A DNA stretch of 6,212 nucleotides from Candidatus Bathyarchaeota archaeon (GTDB lineage Archaea; Thermoproteota; Bathyarchaeia; Bathyarchaeales; SOJC01), in the NCBI GenBank assembly GCA_030608925.1, contig JAUWDF010000050.1, positions 1-6,212 on the forward strand, given 5' to 3'. Under the pieces are notes generated by a model. It was not told where the DNA came from. It made no database searches and saw nothing but the letters and a program-made list of their open reading frames with translations. Below are positions 5,433-6,212 of the stretch, in pieces (position 1 is the first letter of the stretch; every line of letters begins with the position of its first letter). The translations under genes were made by a program, and so were the position numbers.

Positions 5433-5449
5433 TTGCGCGAGCGTACACC
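5433..5449 (+). repeat. Degenerate GC tract TTGCGCGAGCGTACACC
   Basis: An imperfect relative of the GCGCGC(G/C)AT tracts, just downstream of the surface-protein stop. The alternation is broken by GAG, and the right flank is GTAC rather than CATWA. Confidence 0.35.
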
Positions 5450-5457
5450 TTAGTGTA
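5444..5457 (-). terminator. Small hairpin directly after the surface-protein stop codon
   Basis: TACAC (5444-5448) and GTGTA (5453-5457) form a 5-bp stem with a 4-nt loop. It abuts the TAA stop (5460-5458), so the mRNA reads stop codon then hairpin. No U-tract follows. It may protect or define the 3' end, but archaeal termination mainly needs T-runs, so the call is tentative. Confidence 0.25.
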
Positions 5458-6212
5458 TTATTTTCGTTTAGACAATACAATTGCAGTTAGTATGCATGTT
5501 GCGACGACGATCAAGATTGTGATGAGGGCGATTATCTTGGCTTCGAATATCATGTTTTCGATGGAGTCTAGGATTTCTACGCGTTCATCATCCTGAAAGT
5601 CATCAGTTTCCGAAAGGGACGCAGAGGATTGGGTAATATCCGTTTCACCTTCTATGGCTGGTTCATTCAGTGAGGGTGCTTCAGTGCTAGAATGGCTGCA
5701 ATTGCAGTTGTAGTTATAGTTGTAGTTGTAATTGTAGTTGCTATAGTTGTAATTGCAGTTGCATTCATCCCTTAATTCATTTAGAGCGTTTTCTAGGTCT
5801 TCGATTTCGTTGAAGAGCGTATCCAGGCCTTTTGTAACTGTGATGCTGGCTTCTGGGTAGATCTGAGGTCCACCTGGGTAATAGGACATTCCGAGGGCCT
5901 TTATGACGTAATCTCCGGAGTTTACAACTGGAACGATAAAAGTTGCGTTAAAAGTTCCGTCTTCACCGACGGTTATCAGTGAGAAAAACATGAGGTCTTC
6001 GAAGCTCAAATATAAGCCTGTGAATTGCTGGAAGTTCTCACCGAATATGGAGATTTTACTGCCAATGGCTGCTTCCCCAGGATACACGCGTAAGGTTGGG
6101 CCTTGGAGGACCGTGAAGATGGTTGCATCTGCTGTATCTGATGCCACATCTACGACCTGAACAGTGTACTGTCCTGAAGAGACTACAGGAACCATGAAAG
6201 TTGCATACCATT
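5458..6212 (-). CDS. Cell-surface protein with Ig/TIG-like repeats, Asn-Tyr-Cys stalk and C-terminal membrane anchor (N-terminus beyond the window)
   Basis: The last 250 residues of a larger extracellular protein. The frame is open to the right edge; the Met at 6195 is internal, since the residues before it (WYATF) belong to the same repeat. At least two Ig-like units are visible: one ends ATFMVPVVSSGQYTVQV, the next runs from GPTLRVYPGEAAIG through NATFIVPVVNSGDYVIKA. These resemble the IPT/TIG-type beta-sandwich repeats of archaeal surface and S-layer-like proteins. After them come an acidic helical segment (LDTLFNEIEDLENALNEL), a 22-residue Cys/Asn/Tyr tract (150-171), a Ser/Thr/Glu-rich linker (about 172-215) and a single membrane helix (about 226-246) ending SKRK. 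Topology should be outside with a short cytoplasmic tail. Adhesion, S-layer or envelope-scaffold roles are possible; no enzymatic domain is visible in this portion. Confidence 0.8.
   Translation of the reverse strand, partial: WYATFMVPVVSSGQYTVQVVDVASDTADATIFTVLQGPTLRVYPGEAAIGSKISIFGENFQQFTGLYLSFEDLMFFSLITVGEDGTFNATFIVPVVNSGDYVIKALGMSYYPGGPQIYPEASITVTKGLDTLFNEIEDLENALNELRDECNCNYNYSNYNYNYNYNYNCNCSHSSTEAPSLNEPAIEGETDITQSSASLSETDDFQDDERVEILDSIENMIFEAKIIALITILIVVATCILTAIVLSKRK
5698..5763 (-). repeat. Hexanucleotide-period repeat encoding a Cys-flanked Asn-Tyr tract
   Basis: Read on the minus strand this is a run of AAC/AAT alternating with TAC/TAT, seen on the plus strand as variants of TTGTAG. 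It encodes CNCNYNYS, then five NY units, then NCNC. Alternating synonymous codons show that the repeat is kept at protein level rather than being a fresh DNA slippage product, although the 6-nt period could still allow in-frame length change. Confidence 0.8.

Noticed and set aside
5695..5766. Regular repeat read as a possible CRISPR-like array
   Set aside because: The period is 6 nt, there are no spacers, and it is in frame within a coding region.
6193..6195. ATG as the start of the surface protein
   Set aside because: The frame continues to the window edge, and the residues before the Met match the equivalent part of the next repeat, so the Met is internal.

Overview
The window looks archaeal. 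The evidence is a DtxR/FeoA-fusion regulator overlapping feoB, archaeal-type promoters (an AT-rich TATA element with a purine-rich BRE about 25 nt before the expected transcript start), a surface protein with Ig-like repeats and a C-terminal membrane anchor, and moderate G+C. The gene mix recalls uncultured mesophilic lineages such as Bathyarchaeia. That placement is an inference from general resemblance; no marker gene is present.

Layout. Positions 1-1814 (minus strand) hold an iron-uptake operon: a DtxR-family regulator with a FeoA-like C-terminal domain (1170-1814), overlapping by 14 nt the start of feoB, which runs off the left edge (1-1183). Positions 1815-2005 are the upstream region of that operon, with a TATA element and a 10-bp palindrome. 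Positions 2006-2402 (plus) hold a decayed isoprenylcysteine/phospholipid-methyltransferase-like gene that lacks its N-terminal membrane part, has a frameshift near its end and has lost the His of its RHPxY motif. Positions 2425-3096 (plus) encode an intact class I SAM-dependent methyltransferase, followed in the same frame by a 69-codon ORF of unknown status (3112-3321). Positions 3429-3929 (minus) encode a small protein with two membrane helices and a PH-like domain. A possible 43-codon ORF (3981-4112, minus) lies between it and the next gene. Positions 4116-5267 (minus) encode a saccharopine-dehydrogenase-family oxidoreductase closely resembling L-lysine 6-dehydrogenase, with a strong Shine-Dalgarno and a good promoter. 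Positions 5458-6212 (minus) hold the C-terminal part of a surface protein: Ig/TIG-like repeats, an acidic helical segment, a Cys-flanked Asn-Tyr repeat, a Ser/Thr/acidic stalk and a membrane anchor with a basic tail.

Only the regulator and feoB clearly work together: the regulator would sense Fe(II) or Mn(II) and control ferrous iron import. The other genes look like separate units. The least explained feature is a set of alternating GCGCGC(G/C) tracts, mostly followed by an AT-rich flank such as CATAA, CATTA or GTATT. They cluster between 2079 and 4083 with a relative at 5433, and they all point the same way. No intact CRISPR array, tRNA, rRNA, transposase or phage gene was seen.
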